Assembly (NCBI RefSeq): GCF_016889705.1
Contig: NZ_CP069526.1
Coordinates: 7,575,001-7,639,000, forward strand
Source: Amycolatopsis sp. FDAARGOS 1241
GTDB lineage: Bacteria; Actinomycetota; Actinomycetes; Mycobacteriales; Pseudonocardiaceae
Length of the DNA: 64,000 nucleotides
Reading direction: 5' to 3'
Each line of letters starts with the position of its first letter. Within the stretch, counting starts at the first letter, position 1. The notes beneath the pieces were generated by a model. That model had not been told where the DNA came from, made no database searches, and worked only from the letters and a program-made list of their open reading frames with translations. Made by a program: the position numbers and the translations under genes. Positions 27,200 to 34,616 of this stretch are shown in pieces.

Positions 27200-28723
27200 A
27201 TGACACAAGGAAATCCGGCCCTCGAAGCCGCCGGCAGCACCGTCGCCACCCTGTTCGAGAACCGGGCCCGGACCCACCCCGGCCGCGTCGCGCTGCAGTC
27301 CGGCGAGCGCCAGGTCACCTACGGCGAACTCGCCGACCGCAGCCGCCGGATCGCCGCCGTGCTGGCCGGCCGGGGCGTGACGCGCGGCGACCGCGTCGCG
27401 GTGGTGTCGGAGAACCGCACCGAGTACCTCGAGGTGGTCCTGGGCGCGGCGGTGCTCGGCGCGACCGTCGCGTGCCCGGGCCTGCGCGCGGCTCCCGGTG
27501 AACTCGTCGCCTGTCTCGACCTCGTCGAGCCGGCGGTGCTCATCACCTCCGAAGGCGCCACGCGGAAGTTCACCGAGGTGCTCGAACGGCGGACCGAACC
27601 GAAGCTCGAGTTCGGCGACGGCTTCGAATCCGAGCTGAGCACGACGGTGCCCTGGCGCGAACCGTCGGCGGCACGACCGGAAGACGTGCTGGTCGTCATC
27701 TACACCAGCGGCACCACGGGCGTGCCGAAGGGCGCCGCGATCAGCCACCGTGCCGAGATCGCGCGCAGCTCGGCCACCCGCGCCGAGTACGGCCTCGCCG
27801 GTGACGACGCGTTCGTCGCGTGGTCACCACTGAGCCACATGGGCGCGTTCGACAACTCGGTGAGCACGCTGATCAGCGGCGGCAAGGTCGTGGTCGTCGA
27901 CGGGTTCGACACCGCCGCGCTCGCCCACGCCGTGGCGACGGAACGCCTCGGCTGGTTGCTGCTGATGCCCGGCACGGTGCGCCGCTTCGCCGAGGTGTTG
28001 CGCGAGAAACAGATCACCCCGAAAGGCGTCCGGCTGTGCGGGGTGATGCCGGACCTGATCGGACCCGACGAGATCGCCGAGATCACGCGCCTGCTCGACG
28101 CGCCGTTCGCGAACACCTTCGGCGCCACCGAAACCGGCTGCCCGCCGTGCTCGGGCGACGCGCTGGCGGTGGGCGTCGAACCGCGGCGGCTGAGCAAGGT
28201 GCAGAGCGCCTACTGCGAGATCCGGCTCGTCGGACCCGACGACGAGGAGGTCCCCGACGGACAGCCGGGCGAGCTGTGCATGCGCGGCCCCACGGTCTTC
28301 AGCGGGTACTGGAACGACCCGGCGGCCACCGCCCACGACTTCCGCGGCGGCTGGTTCCACCTCGGCGACGTGTTCGTGCGCAACCCGGACGGCACGCTGG
28401 ACTTCGTCGACCGCGCGAAGTACCTGATCAAGAGCGGGGGCGAGAACATCTACCCCGCCGAGATCGAACGCGCGCTGCTGCGCCACCCCGAAGTGCTCGA
28501 AGCCGTGGTCGTCCGGCGCGCGGACGCCACGTGGGGCGAGGTGCCGGTCGCGTTCGTCGCGCGGGCCGGGGACTCTGTGACGGCGGCGGAGCTGATCGAG
28601 CTGTGCGGCACGCAGCTGGCCAAGTTCAAGCGGCCGCGCGAGATCCACTTCGTCGCCCCGGAGACGTTGCCGCGCAACGCGTCGGGGAAGGTCGTCCGCG
28701 GCGAGCTCGAGAAGCACGCCTGA
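27200..28723 (+). CDS. AMP-forming acyl-CoA ligase
   Basis: A 507-residue ANL-superfamily ligase that activates a carboxylic acid as acyl-AMP and transfers it to CoA. Motifs: the P-loop VIYTSGTTGVPKGAAISH near residue 173, FGATETGCPP near 307, GELCMRGPTVFSGYWND, GWFHLGDVFVRNPDG and the hinge/Lys region KSGGENIYPAEIERALL. The C-terminal catalytic Lys is in PRNASGKVVRGE. ATG 27200 follows GAAGGAACC. Placed between a transporter and a citryl-CoA-lyase-like protein, the likely substrate is the imported polycarboxylate or hydroxy acid. The sequence itself does not define chain length or functional group. Confidence 0.92.
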   Translation: MTQGNPALEAAGSTVATLFENRARTHPGRVALQSGERQVTYGELADRSRRIAAVLAGRGVTRGDRVAVVSENRTEYLEVVLGAAVLGATVACPGLRAAPGELVACLDLVEPAVLITSEGATRKFTEVLERRTEPKLEFGDGFESELSTTVPWREPSAARPEDVLVVIYTSGTTGVPKGAAISHRAEIARSSATRAEYGLAGDDAFVAWSPLSHMGAFDNSVSTLISGGKVVVVDGFDTAALAHAVATERLGWLLLMPGTVRRFAEVLREKQITPKGVRLCGVMPDLIGPDEIAEITRLLDAPFANTFGATETGCPPCSGDALAVGVEPRRLSKVQSAYCEIRLVGPDDEEVPDGQPGELCMRGPTVFSGYWNDPAATAHDFRGGWFHLGDVFVRNPDGTLDFVDRAKYLIKSGGENIYPAEIERALLRHPEVLEAVVVRRADATWGEVPVAFVARAGDSVTAAELIELCGTQLAKFKRPREIHFVAPETLPRNASGKVVRGELEKHA

Positions 28724-28739
28724 GCAAGGGAGCAACCGC

Positions 28740-29504
28740 ATGTCGTTCGAGTCGCCGGACTTCCGGTCCGACATCAGCTGGAGCACCGCCAAGTCCATCA
28801 CCGTGTTCGGGCACGACCTCGTCGGCGAGCTCGTCGGCACCGTGAACCTCGGAGACATGGGGTTCCTGGAGCTGACGGGCCGCCTGCCGACGCCCGGTGA
28901 GTCCACAGTGTTCAACGCGCTCACCGTCAGCCTCGTGGAACACGGCCTGACGCCGAGCGCCATCGCCACGCGGATGACCCGCTACGGCGCGCCGGAGTCC
29001 CTGCAGAGCGCCGTGGCGGCCGGGCTGCTCGGGCTCGGGAGCACGTTCGTCGGCTCCATCGAGGGCGCCGCGCGCTACGTGCAGGAGGCCGACCTCGACG
29101 GCGACCTCGAGGACGAAGCCGCGGTCATCGTCGAGAAGTTCGTGTCCGCCAAGGCGATCGTCCCCGGCATCGGCCACCCGATCCACAAACCGCTCGACCC
29201 GCGCGCGGAACGCCTCTTCGGCCTGCTCGACGAAGCCGGTCTCGGCGGGCCGCAGGTCACGCTGATCCGCGAGGTCGCGCGCCAGGCCGGCGACGCGCTG
29301 GGCAAGGTCCTGCCGGTGAACGTCACGGGCGCGATTGGCGCCATCGCGTCGCGGCTGGGCATCGACTGGCGCGTGGCCCGCGGCATCGGGGTGATGGCCC
29401 GCGCCGTCGGCCTCGTCGGGCACGTGCTGGAGGAGATCCGCACGCCCACCGCGCCCGCGATCTGGCGCGAGGTCGACGAAGCCGCGACGCGGCACCACGA
29501 GTGA
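28740..29504 (+). CDS. citryl-CoA lyase-like protein (short citrate-synthase fold)
   Basis: A 254-residue protein corresponding to the core of citrate synthase, as in citryl-CoA lyases, which cleave citryl-CoA to acetyl-CoA and oxaloacetate. It has VNLGDMGFLELTGRLPTPGE, then GLLGLGSTFVGSIEGAA. The conserved His is in IVPGIGHPIHKPLDPRAERL. Where citrate synthase has an NVD catalytic Asp, this reads LPVNVTGAIGAIAS, an Asp-to-Thr change. ATG 28740 follows AAGGGAG. It is the last gene of the transporter/ligase operon, so a ligase-lyase route is inferred. The missing Asp makes the exact reaction uncertain; a related hydroxyacyl-CoA could be the substrate. Confidence 0.8.
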   Translation: MSFESPDFRSDISWSTAKSITVFGHDLVGELVGTVNLGDMGFLELTGRLPTPGESTVFNALTVSLVEHGLTPSAIATRMTRYGAPESLQSAVAAGLLGLGSTFVGSIEGAARYVQEADLDGDLEDEAAVIVEKFVSAKAIVPGIGHPIHKPLDPRAERLFGLLDEAGLGGPQVTLIREVARQAGDALGKVLPVNVTGAIGAIASRLGIDWRVARGIGVMARAVGLVGHVLEEIRTPTAPAIWREVDEAATRHHE

Positions 29505-29528
29505 CGCGGGAGCCGGGGCCGCTCGGGC

Positions 29529-30455
29529 TCAGATGTCGATCGGTTCGAGCTCGCCCAGGATCTCGTCGCGGCGCGACTCGAACTGCTCCGGCAGCTGGAA
29601 GCGCTTGCCCAGTTCCTGCGGCGACTCGTCGCAGTCCCAGCCGCCCTCGTTGTGCGTCACGGCGAGTTCGAACAGCGCCCCGCCGGGCGAACGGACGTAG
29701 ACGGACTTGAAATACTTGCGGTTGCGCACCTCGGACATGTCCGTGTAGCCCGCACCCTCGATCTCGAACTTCAGCTCTTCCTGGTTCTCGAGCGTGTCGG
29801 CGTTCCACGCGAAGTGGTGGATGGTGTCGCCACCGTAGATCCATGTCCCCGGGTCGTCCGTGCGGTTCACCACGAGCTCGACCGCCCCGCCGAGACCCGG
29901 TTTGCCCGCCTCGAACGCGAACCGGTCGCCCTCGGCCAGCCCCTCGCGGGCGCCGAGGTGGTCGGCGGCGAACTCGACGGCGGTGTCCGGGCCGGTCACG
30001 TGCACGCCGACGCCGTAGATGCCGTGGATCGCGTACTCCTCCGGCACCCCACCGCCGGTGAAGCCGCGCCGCGGGTCGTCGTCGACCTCCACCAGCTGGT
30101 ACTCGATGCCGCACGGGTGGCGGAACAGCACGCGGCGGCGGTCGAACACCGTCGCGTCGTACACGTCGGGCGCACGGCCGGTCAGCCGGTCGGACCAGTA
30201 GTTCAGCGAGCCCGACGGCACGGCCAGCAGCACCTCGCGCGCCTGGTTCGTGCCGCGTCGGCCGTGGATCCCGGCCTGTGCGAAGGGAAACGTCGTGAGC
30301 ACGGCGCTGGGGTCGCCGTCGGTCGGGATCTTGCCGTCGAACAGCACGGTCCGCTTGATCAGCCGCAGGCCGAGCACGTTGACGTGGAAGTCGACGTCCT
30401 CCTGGGCCCCGTTCACCGACATGGTGATGTGGTGGCTACCGCTGATGTAGGGCAT
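29529..30455 (-). CDS. VOC-family ring-cleaving dioxygenase (MhqO-like)
   Basis: A 308-residue protein with two vicinal-oxygen-chelate domains, as in extradiol or hydroquinone dioxygenases. Metal-ligand regions are SGSHHITMSV at the N-terminus, TIHHFAWNADTLE in the second domain and GALFELAVTHNEGGWD near the C-terminus. FGxxGxHHIT-type start and the CGIEYQLVEVDDDPRRGF linker fit the family. The ATG at 30455 follows GAGGAGGAAAG. It is convergent with the citryl-CoA-lyase-like gene (24-base gap). The upstream amidase fragment is on the same strand. The aromatic substrate is unknown; hydroquinone or chlorohydroquinone-type substrates are typical of relatives. Confidence 0.85.
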   Translation of the reverse strand: MPYISGSHHITMSVNGAQEDVDFHVNVLGLRLIKRTVLFDGKIPTDGDPSAVLTTFPFAQAGIHGRRGTNQAREVLLAVPSGSLNYWSDRLTGRAPDVYDATVFDRRRVLFRHPCGIEYQLVEVDDDPRRGFTGGGVPEEYAIHGIYGVGVHVTGPDTAVEFAADHLGAREGLAEGDRFAFEAGKPGLGGAVELVVNRTDDPGTWIYGGDTIHHFAWNADTLENQEELKFEIEGAGYTDMSEVRNRKYFKSVYVRSPGGALFELAVTHNEGGWDCDESPQELGKRFQLPEQFESRRDEILGELEPIDI

Positions 30456-30504
30456 GGGGGCTTTCCTCCTCCTCGGTGAACTTCTCGGTCAGCTGCTCGA
30501 CGAG

Positions 30505-30750
30505 CTATCCCGTCTCGAACAGCAGCTCCTCACGCCACGGCGGCGCGGTCAGCTGGACGCCGACGGGCAGCCCCGCGAGGTCGAGACCGCCGGGCACCAC
30601 CAAGGCGGGCAGCCCGGCGAGGCTCTGCGCGGAAATCGCGGGCAGCACCCGCTGCCGGAAGTCGCCGGGCACGGCGTCGATCCGCGGCGGCGCCACGGCC
30701 GCGGCAGGCGACAGGACCACGTCGACGCGGGTGAACAACTCGGCCCACCC
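30505..30750 (-). pseudogene. C-terminal amidase fragment
   Basis: The minus strand encodes GWAELFTRVDVVLSPAAAVA then QSLAGLPALVVPGGLDLAGLPVG split across the frame, matching the C-terminal part of amidase-signature enzymes. The Gly/Ser-rich region and the catalytic Lys-Ser-Ser triad are missing. A TAG at 30505 closes the frame, although the same frame continues with LVEQLTEKFTEEE toward the dioxygenase start. It probably once preceded the dioxygenase in one operon. The left break lies beside a pair of 15-bp direct repeats. Confidence 0.65.
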
Positions 30751-30755
30751 TGAAG

Positions 30756-30787
30756 CTGCGGTTCCTGAAGTACTGCGGTTCCTGAAG
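30756..30787. repeat. 15-bp direct repeats at a fragment junction
   Basis: CTGCGGTTCCTGAAG occurs at 30756-30770 and again at 30773-30787, two bases apart. They lie exactly between the amidase fragment and the membrane-protein fragment, suggesting a slippage or end-joining scar. Confidence 0.7.
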
Positions 30788-30789
30788 CA

Positions 30790-31330
30790 CTACGCGGACG
30801 CGCCGAGCACGAAGCCCGGCAAGGCGTAACCACCCGCGCCACGCCCGACGAGCGGCAGCGTCGCCACGGCCGGGCGCCACGAGCGACGGCCGAGGAAGGT
30901 GAGCAGCCCTCCAGCGACGACGAGCAGCGCCAGCCCCTGGCCGGGATAGCGGAGGATCACGAGCCGGTACAGCTCGTCGGCCACGAAGAGCGCGACGAGC
31001 AGCGCGAGCCCGGCCGCGCCGAGGCGGTTGCCGACCGCGTCGAACGTGCGGAAGCGCCGCCGCCCCGGAGTTTCGGCCGGATCGGCCCCCACGACGTCGT
31101 ACCCCGCCGCGGCGAGCGCCCGCGCGGTCGCGTCGACGTCCACCACGAACGCCGGGTGCGCCTTCGCCGCCGGCCGGAAGTCCGCCTCGACCCCGACGTG
31201 CAGCTCGCCGTCCAGCCCGCCCACACCGGGCACGCGGAACCAGCACCCGCCACGCCGGGCGAGCACCGGCGGCTGGGGCAGCTCGGGCCGACCCGGCACG
31301 CCGGTGTAGAAGCCGCGCTGGTCGCGGCGC
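30790..31330 (-). pseudogene. fusion of a VOC (glyoxalase-like) fragment with a membrane-protein fragment
   Basis: From about 31325 the minus strand reads a VOC domain: GFYTGVPGRPELPQPPVLA, GGCWFRVP, AFVVDVDATARALAAAGYDV and RRFRTFDAVGNRL. It lacks the first strand and metal-ligand His. At about 31025, where EFLEP would be expected, it turns into GAAGLALLVALFVADELYRL and LVVAGGLLTFLGRRSWRPAV, two hydrophobic helices of an unrelated membrane protein. The open frame has no good RBS. I regard it as two remnants joined by deletion rather than a designed fusion. Confidence 0.6.
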
Positions 31331-31545
31331 CTTGGTGACGTGGCGACACGGCTTGGATGATCTTGCTCTGGGTGAGTACCCGAGTTTCGGTGTGGCTCAC
31401 CACAACCTGCACCGAAGCCGGCAGGTCCTCATGGTCCACGGTCGGGGCCGGCTCAGCGGGCCATGCGAACCGGGACCACAAGGCCCGGTGACGCGCAAGG
31501 ACACCGCAATCGCCGCGGGATGGGCTACGCCCTCCTCCACCGCTC
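31331..31545. other. gene-free junction region
   Basis: No supported gene. The minus strand contains a peptide-like stretch (LTQSKIIQAVSPRH) without start or context. It separates the VOC remnant from a short plus-strand remnant. Confidence 0.3.
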
Positions 31546-31686
31546 TCGACGATCACCCACGCCCTCGGCTACACCGAAATCCGGTCCGCCGAGACCGCCG
31601 TCACCTGCGCACACTTCCTGGAACCCCGCACCGGCGGCCACGCCCCCGCCGGCCGCGGCACCACCTTCATCGAGCAGCACAGCTAG
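31546..31686 (+). pseudogene. short C-terminal remnant of an unidentified gene
   Basis: A plus-strand frame ending in TAG at 31684 reads ITHALGYTEIRSAETAVTCA then HFLEPRTGG and GRGTTFIEQHS. It has gene-like codon usage but no start or family that I recognise. It overlaps the end of the MarR gene by four bases, converging with it. Confidence 0.35.
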
Positions 31687-32195
31687 AGCCAATCCGGGCG
31701 GGTCACGCCGTCGGGGTCGACGCGGGCGAGGATGTGCTCGTGGGCGGCGTGCAGCTGCGCGAGCTCGCCCGTTTCGAGGGCGTCGACGATCAGCGCGCGG
31801 ACCGTTTCGACGTGCCGGGGTGCTGCGGATTCGACGAGTGCCAGCCCGGCGTCGGTGAGCACGGCGCGGGTGGCGCGGCGGTCGTCGGGGTCGGGTTCGC
31901 GGGCGACCAGGCGACGGGTCTCGAGGCGTTTGACCACATTGGACAATCGTGACAACGACGAGCTGGTGATCTGCGCGAGCCGGCTCATCCGCAGGGAGCG
32001 CTGCGGCGCCTCCGACAACATCGAGAGCGCGTGGTACTCGAAGAAGGTGAGGCCCGCGTCGTGGTCGAGCTGGGCGTCTAGGGCCGCGGGCAGGCGGGTG
32101 AGCACGCGGACGAAGCCGAGCCACGCCACCTTCTCGTCGAGGGTCAGCCACCGGGGTTCGGACACGGCGGTCACTTTACTTGACGCGTGAAGCAT
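31683..32195 (-). CDS. MarR-family transcriptional regulator
   Basis: A 170-residue winged-helix dimer. Helices: LTFFEYHALSMLSEAPQRSL then MSRLAQITSSSLSRLSNVVK for the recognition helix, wing VAREPDPDDRRATRAVLTDA. Length fits MarR. The ATG at 32195 follows AGGACGAA. It is divergent from an F420-type reductase gene. A 22-bp inverted repeat lies between the two starts, 11 bases from its own ATG, so autoregulation plus control of the reductase is expected. MarR proteins of this type respond to phenolics or oxidants. Confidence 0.93.
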   Translation of the reverse strand: MLHASSKVTAVSEPRWLTLDEKVAWLGFVRVLTRLPAALDAQLDHDAGLTFFEYHALSMLSEAPQRSLRMSRLAQITSSSLSRLSNVVKRLETRRLVAREPDPDDRRATRAVLTDAGLALVESAAPRHVETVRALIVDALETGELAQLHAAHEHILARVDPDGVTRPDWL

Positions 32196-32205
32196 TTCGT
32201 CCTAG

Positions 32206-32227
32206 TTTGGTTCAAGGTTGAACTAAA
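32206..32227. promoter_or_regulatory. MarR operator palindrome
   Basis: TTTGGTTCAA (32206-32215) and TTGAACTAAA (32218-32227) form an inverted repeat with 9 of 10 matching positions and a two-base centre. It is AT-rich in a GC-rich genome and sits between the divergent MarR and reductase starts. The TTGAAC core resembles known MarR/OhrR-type sites. Confidence 0.7.
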
Positions 32228-32247
32228 CATCGTGCGAGAGGGAAATC

Positions 32248-32862
32248 ATGCGCATCGCCATCATCGGAGCGGGCAACGTCGGCGGCGGCCTGGCCGCGGC
32301 CGCGACGAAGGCCGGCCACGACGTCAAGGTCGTCGCCGCTCACCCGGAGCACGCGGAGAAGGTCGCCGCCGAGACCGGCGCCACGGCCGCCACCGCCGCG
32401 GACGCGGCCGGTGACGCCGACGTCGTCGTGCTCGCCGTCCCGTTCGGCGCGGCCGCCGGGGTACTCAGCGAACTGGGCGCCACCGTGGCGGGCAAGGTCG
32501 TGGTGGACGCGACCAACCCGCTGGACGACACGTTCAGCGACCTCACCACTGTCGGCACGAGCGCCACCGAACTGCTCGCCGCGCAGTTCCCGCAGGTGAA
32601 GCTCGTGAAGGCGCTCAACACCGTCCTCGCGGGCCGCCTCACCTCCGCCGCCGGCCTCGACGCGTTCTACGCCGGCGACGACGCCACGGCGAAGGCGGCC
32701 GCCGTCGAACTCCTCCAGTCCCTCGGTTTCTCCCCCGTCGACGCCGGCGGCCTGCGCATGGCGCGCACCCTGGAGGAGATGGCGCTGCTGAACATCACGC
32801 TGAACGTGCGCAACAACTGGCCGTGGCAGAGCGCTTGGGGTCTCTCCCACCAGGGTGCCTGA
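32248..32862 (+). CDS. NADPH-dependent F420 reductase-type oxidoreductase
   Basis: A 204-residue protein with a single Rossmann domain of the F420-dependent NADP oxidoreductase type. It starts MRIAIIGAGNVGGGLAAAAT. A VVLAVPFGAAAGVLSEL segment, VVVDATNPL and a VKALNTVLAG loop follow, as in family members. Smaller relatives reduce NADP with F420H2, or act on other small substrates. ATG 32248 follows GAGAGGGA. It is controlled by the divergent MarR gene through the palindrome between them and is followed by a hairpin. True F420 use cannot be decided by eye. Confidence 0.88.
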   Translation: MRIAIIGAGNVGGGLAAAATKAGHDVKVVAAHPEHAEKVAAETGATAATAADAAGDADVVVLAVPFGAAAGVLSELGATVAGKVVVDATNPLDDTFSDLTTVGTSATELLAAQFPQVKLVKALNTVLAGRLTSAAGLDAFYAGDDATAKAAAVELLQSLGFSPVDAGGLRMARTLEEMALLNITLNVRNNWPWQSAWGLSHQGA

Positions 32863-32865
32863 ACC

Positions 32866-32887
32866 GGCGCCGCGCTGCGCCGGCGCC
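32866..32887 (+). terminator. hairpin after reductase gene
   Basis: GGCGCCG (32866-32872) and CGGCGCC (32881-32887) form a 7-bp perfect stem with an eight-base loop starting four bases after the stop codon. Confidence 0.5.
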
Positions 32888-33013
32888 AGGACCGGCTCAG
32901 CGCACGATTTCCGGCATCTGGGTGAAAACGCAGCAAAACCACCACCCGGCGTCGTCGCGCCGAGCACAGTGACCCGGCTCGCCGAAGTCCGGCGGGCGAG
33001 GGGAGGATTCATC

Positions 33014-33457
33014 GTGTTCAAGCGGACCCTGGCCGCCGTCAGCGCATGCGTTGCGGCGACGTTCGCCCTCGTGCCCGGCGTGGCGGCGGCGGCCACGAAC
33101 CCGTACAGCGCCACCGAAGTGTGCGGATCCAGCTACCACCTGCAGTACAGCATGCCGGTGAAAACCACCGTCGGCGCCGAATGGGGCCGGGTCTATCTCC
33201 TGTACAGCGCGACGACCCGGAAGAATTGTGTCGTCACCCTCAAGTCGGCGTACGTCGGCACGGCGACGACGACCACGGCGTACGTCGATGCCCAGAACGG
33301 CGCAGGCGGCTACGACAGCGACAACTTCGCGTACTACGCGAGCGACTACGTCTCAGCCCCCGGCACGTGCGTCATGTTCGGCGGCTACATCTACAGCCGG
33401 CCCGACAGCGGTGGCACCTACGCCTACGCGCACAGCGATTGGGGCTGGTGCGGCTGA
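33014..33457 (+). CDS. secreted spore-associated protein A-like
   Basis: A 147-residue exported protein. The signal peptide is VFKRTLAAVSACVAATFALV ending at VAAAATNP. The mature part has VCGSSYHLQYSMPV, RVYLLYSATTRKNCVVTLKS, CVMFGGYIYSRP and a terminal WGWCG, giving four Cys that could make two disulfides. Layout resembles the SapA spore-associated proteins of Streptomyces (Cys-containing small secreted proteins with a KNCVVT motif). GTG 33014 follows GGGAGG. It stands alone with no other sporulation genes nearby. Function of the family is unknown; a surface or extracellular matrix role is inferred. Confidence 0.75.
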   Translation: MFKRTLAAVSACVAATFALVPGVAAAATNPYSATEVCGSSYHLQYSMPVKTTVGAEWGRVYLLYSATTRKNCVVTLKSAYVGTATTTTAYVDAQNGAGGYDSDNFAYYASDYVSAPGTCVMFGGYIYSRPDSGGTYAYAHSDWGWCG

Positions 33458-33520
33458 ACGCGGGCCGATTCACCCGAACGTGACCCGCCTGCGCGGTAAA
33501 GATCGTTTTATGTTCGATCC

Positions 33521-34534
33521 GTGGGTTACCTGATCACGTCGATCCCGTTCTTCGCCGGCTTCGCGATCAGCTTCCGGTTCGAGCGGAGGCGGATGCTGAA
33601 CGGCGTGCTGCTGCTGGCTGGGCTGCTACTGGTGGCCATCGGCGGGCTCTTCGCGCTGCTGGACCTGCCCGCGGTGCGCGACCGGGTCAGCGGCGGCGAG
33701 CTCGTGTTCCTCGCCTTCCTGGTGCTGACCGTGCTGCTGCCGGCGTTCCTGGTGCTCAACGGGCTGCAGATGGTGCGCCGCGAGGGGCGGCGGCTGGGCA
33801 ACCTGCTGTCGCTGCTCGCGGGCGTGGCGATCTTCGGGTTCGCGCCGCTGCTGCTGATGCTGGGCAAGAACGCGATGCCGCGGGCGCTGGAGGTGGTGGT
33901 GATCAGCGCAGGTTTCGTGGTCGGGTACCTGAGCCTGGCGTTCGCAGCTTTCGTGCTGTGCTCCGTGGGCTACGGGCTGCTGCGCCCGCCGTCCGGCGCG
34001 GACTTCCTGGTGGTGCACGGCTCACGGCTGATCCGCGGCGCCGTGCCCCCGCTGCTCGCCAGCCGCCTCGACCGGGCGCGCACGCTCTACGCCGCGGGCG
34101 CCGCACGGGGAGCGGCGCCCACGGTGATCACCTCCGGCGGGCAGGGCGCCGACGAAGCCCTCCCGGAAGCCGTCGCGATGGCCGACTACCTCGTCGAGCA
34201 CGGCATCTCCCGCGCCGAGATCGTGCTGGAGGACCGCTCCACCACCACGCGCGAAAACCTGGTGTACAGCCGGGAACTCATGACCGCGCGCAACCCGGGC
34301 TACCGCTGTCTGCTCATCACCAACAACTTCCACGCCTTCCGCACGGCGATGCTGGCCCGCCGCCTGAAGGTCAACGGCCAGGTCATCGGCTCCCGCACCG
34401 CCTGGTACTACATTCCGAGCGCCACGATCCGCGAGTTCGCCGGCATCCTGCGCGACTACCGGGTCCTCAACGCCGCGGTGATCGTCCTGATCGCAGCGGC
34501 TTATCCGGTGTCAATGCTGTTCCAGCCGCACTGA
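33521..34534 (+). CDS. YdcF/ElyC-family membrane protein (DUF218)
   Basis: A 337-residue protein with about five N-terminal transmembrane helices, then a DUF218 domain. The domain opens DFLVVHGSRLIRGAVPPLLA and includes VITSGGQGADEALPEAVAMA, ILEDRSTTTRENLVYSRE-like residues (IVLEDRSTTTRENLVYSREL) and LLITNNFHAFRTAMLARRL. A last helix near the C-terminus ends IAAAYPVSMLF. In E. coli relatives affect envelope precursor metabolism. GTG 33521 begins the frame, with little space after the SapA-like gene. The conserved acid and His residues suggest enzymatic activity on a lipid or nucleotide-linked precursor. Confidence 0.88.
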   Translation: MGYLITSIPFFAGFAISFRFERRRMLNGVLLLAGLLLVAIGGLFALLDLPAVRDRVSGGELVFLAFLVLTVLLPAFLVLNGLQMVRREGRRLGNLLSLLAGVAIFGFAPLLLMLGKNAMPRALEVVVISAGFVVGYLSLAFAAFVLCSVGYGLLRPPSGADFLVVHGSRLIRGAVPPLLASRLDRARTLYAAGAARGAAPTVITSGGQGADEALPEAVAMADYLVEHGISRAEIVLEDRSTTTRENLVYSRELMTARNPGYRCLLITNNFHAFRTAMLARRLKVNGQVIGSRTAWYYIPSATIREFAGILRDYRVLNAAVIVLIAAAYPVSMLFQPH

Positions 34535-34601
34535 CACGCGGGCACACCGGCTGCTCGAACGGCTCGATTTCCCCGCCACACCTTGACACCGGCGGTTCGA
34601 C

Positions 34602-34614
34602 GTCCACAGTGGAC
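34602..34614. repeat. dispersed 13-bp palindrome GTCCACAGTGGAC
   Basis: A perfect palindrome around a central A, ending three bases before the GTG start of the methyltransferase at 34617. The same element occurs at 7612-7624 and, with central T, at 23626-23638. Near-copies are at 43874 and 54234. In this place it occupies the ribosome-binding region, so binding by a protein could affect expression. Confidence 0.6.
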
Positions 34615-34616
34615 AG

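Noticed and set aside
33014..33457. Sporulation gene cluster around the SapA-like gene
   Set aside because: Only one such gene is present and its neighbours are unrelated, so no cluster is claimed.
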